NCBI GenBank assembly: GCA_039029315.1 | Contig: JBCCGK010000040.1 | Span: forward strand, 1 to 64,000 | DNA from: JBCCCJ01 sp039029315 | GTDB taxonomy: Bacteria; Bacteroidota; Bacteroidia; J057 | Length of the DNA stretch: 64,000 nt | Direction of reading: 5' to 3' | Part shown: in pieces, positions 63,401 through 64,000 of the stretch | Position numbering within the stretch: the stretch's first letter is position 1 | How the letters are laid out: every line of letters starts with the position of its first letter | The notes under the pieces: generated by a model | The model's database searches: none | What the model saw: the letters and a program-made list of their open reading frames with translations, nothing else | What the model was told of the DNA's origin: nothing | Translations under genes and position numbers: made by a program

Positions 63401-64000
63401 CGGAAAGTGATCAGTCCCCCTCCATAATCTGCTGGTACTGTGATAGCCTGAGTTACATCTGTAGAACTGCTGATGGTACTTGACCCATTGTAAAACGCAT
63501 CAAACCCATCATCTGCATTCCAGTCAATCCAGACACCATAGTAACAACTGATGCTACTCATATTGGTGTTGAGCGCAATGGTCAAATCCTCACTGGTTCC
63601 AGGATCATAGATACTTGGGGTTGTCAAACCATCGTCATACGTATCTCCAGTCGCTGTCGCATTGGAGGGATCGGTGAGTTCGAACCCAACTCTATCTCCG
63701 ATCCAGACCATTTCGAAATCCGGGATTCCTTCACTCGGTGTGTCCATGGTATAGACCAGATTCGTGGTCGTTGGTAGTCCACTCTTGTCTCCGAAATCAT
63801 AACTATATACATCTGGCAATTCTGTCGGACAACTAAAGCCATCATTAAGTCTCAAGCCTGAAGTCGAAGTCATGACAAGTCTTGCTTCCAGATCGTCAAT
63901 GTCGATTCTGAATATTTGACCGGTATTGTTGTTGGAAATATACAACATACTATCCGAGCCAGTCCATTGTGCTCCATATCCCCCACCAGGAAGGGAGCCA
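60496..64000 (-). CDS. Giant FG-GAP/ASPIC-UnbV T9SS surface protein (5' end outside window)
   Basis: The frame stays open to the right edge (GSLPGGGYGAQWTGSDSML... is readable up to base 64000), so only the C-terminal 1168 or so residues are visible and the start is missing. Visible parts are a column of FG-GAP/VCBS repeats (63230-62230, DYDNDGD-type loops), an ASPIC/UnbV domain (about 62150-61920), a DUF11-like module (about 61230-60840) and a type A T9SS sorting domain (about 60750-60496). It is a close paralog of the 2834-aa gene next to it. The internal ATG at 63948 is not the real start. Confidence 0.9.
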   Translation of the reverse strand, partial: GSLPGGGYGAQWTGSDSMLYISNNNTGQIFRIDIDDLEARLVMTSTSGLRLNDGFSCPTELPDVYSYDFGDKSGLPTTTNLVYTMDTPSEGIPDFEMVWIGDRVGFELTDPSNATATGDTYDDGLTTPSIYDPGTSEDLTIALNTNMSSISCYYGVWIDWNADDGFDAFYNGSSTISSSTDVTQAITVPADYGGGLITFRIRVGEEAIVQADSSGGLLLGETEDHLVLGTIPACFTFTKSTGTGLESEAENTWGAAWGDYDGDGDEDLLIPDFSHWKSSRIYSNNGDGTFTSVSVGSPTADKGSNVGGVWGDYDNDGDLDLYTANNVRLENKLYDNDGTGNFTTSSDSVASNYEGYSHAASWVDYDNDGYLDIFATDYMPTRFNQLFKNNGDGTFSLAQNATVNMEVQPTLSAAWGDYDNDGLIDVFVPNADGENNSLYHNNGNGRFSLVNSGSVSSDGGNSHSASWADYDNDGDLDLFVCNASNQFDFFYTNDGDGTFTKNTSLSIVTENGHSFGSVWGDFDLDGDLDLYVVHDNGNPNSFFFNDGDGTFTKDTQLSISTDTENSVSPTVVDYQNDGDLDIFIANNGYESNSLYINDATGCNNHYACFDLVGSAANKDAIGTIIKVKATMSGSPTWQMRQITSLSGGISAQSSLKAHFGVDDATTIDSVEIRWPSGYIQYLTSLSADACTTIVEPTGGTVTFLAFVDANGNCTYEAGETLLPNISGTISEIDHTIVTGANGEVVVNLNAGSYTYIEDIHADYTHPCYTSKAFTATNGSSTTVYLPHQATCSYPDVWVDLSGTAQRVGSRNTYRLSYGNAGIATAISPEIAVTFDADLTPVAADVAWDRVEGGNTYIWEFDSLVSFESGIITITDSVSILATLGDSVSVTATFQNLSNDCDLTDNSKTETRVIVGAIDPNDLLVLPKDTLMKGDYLTYRVRFQNVGTFFAEHVVVQDTLPESLDIETLQIVGASHFHELNILKDRIVEFKFDYIFLPDSGMNEVESHGFVEFTISAIENVQIGDVIENRAAIYFDNLPPIITNTTKTIVWDNNIPLYSSTNPNSTSVETEVLEAEELQKPEDLGHDFPTVFPNPVSDIAVLRFKGHMDQGYQISISNAVGGVQFRTHGMSTGEVQNFIISMRKWPTGIYFVILERGKEKKVLKLIKS

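Noticed and set aside
60496..63948. Start of the right-hand giant gene at the ATG at 63948
   Set aside because: The frame continues open to base 64000 and matches the paralog upstream of this Met, so the true start is outside the window.

Overview
The window looks like chromosome of a free-living Bacteroidota, probably a Saprospiria-like lineage (phylum well supported, order inferred). Several secreted proteins end in type IX secretion (T9SS) sorting domains, both type A and the CHU_C/type B form. There is a PorP/SprF-family protein, DUF5777 and head-GIN proteins, and several starts are preceded by TTTG-N19..21-TAnnTTTG-like promoters. Nothing indicates a phage, transposase, integron or CRISPR array. 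One tRNA (Pro, CGG) is present.

Layout. 1-254 is a near-perfect inverted repeat that duplicates the 5' end of the first gene in reverse; it may be an assembly artefact. 0.2-18 kb is mixed housekeeping and secreted functions: a transglutaminase-like protein, a small barrel protein, L-serine dehydratase alpha, an S8 protease, a GSDH-diheme cytochrome fusion, a glutamine-synthetase-like ligase, AidB-like acyl-CoA dehydrogenase, a YbjN-like protein, a FAS1 lipoprotein, a Gfo/Idh oxidoreductase, Nudix and DinB-like proteins, and an ECF sigma / membrane partner / GIN cluster. 18-25 kb holds a lipoprotein peptidyl-prolyl isomerase, two receiver-type proteins (one without the phospho-aspartate), a methylthioribose-kinase-like enzyme, tRNA-Pro, and a five-gene envelope cluster (OB-fold, two cytochrome-like lipoproteins, YceI, DUF5777). 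25-36 kb holds a CocE-type hydrolase, a T9SS beta-propeller-like protein, a large helical protein, a penicillin acylase relative, a DUF983 protein and a second ECF sigma / membrane protein pair.

The most interesting region is 36.6-47.9 kb. Eight genes on the minus strand, most overlapping by 4 bp or separated by under 60 bp, encode in transcription order: an E1/ThiF-like activating enzyme; a 93-aa YukD/EsaB-like ubiquitin-fold protein; an E2/UBC-fold protein with an HPN motif and active-site-like Cys; a large single-pass membrane protein; an inner-membrane-anchored JAMM/JAB peptidase; a polytopic membrane protein with a Cys4-His cluster and a C-terminal FHA-like domain; a CHU_C (T9SS type B) surface protein; and a PorP/SprF-family outer-membrane protein with a long extra C-terminal domain. 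Read together, this is a candidate membrane-associated ubiquitin-like conjugation system genetically tied to a T9SS surface-protein/outer-membrane pair. A serpin without a signal peptide lies just upstream on the same strand.

49-64 kb holds a tyrosine-catabolism-type pair (4-hydroxyphenylpyruvate dioxygenase and a HisC-like aminotransferase, 4-bp overlap) and two tandem giant FG-GAP/ASPIC-UnbV surface proteins with T9SS tails. The second runs off the right edge of the window.
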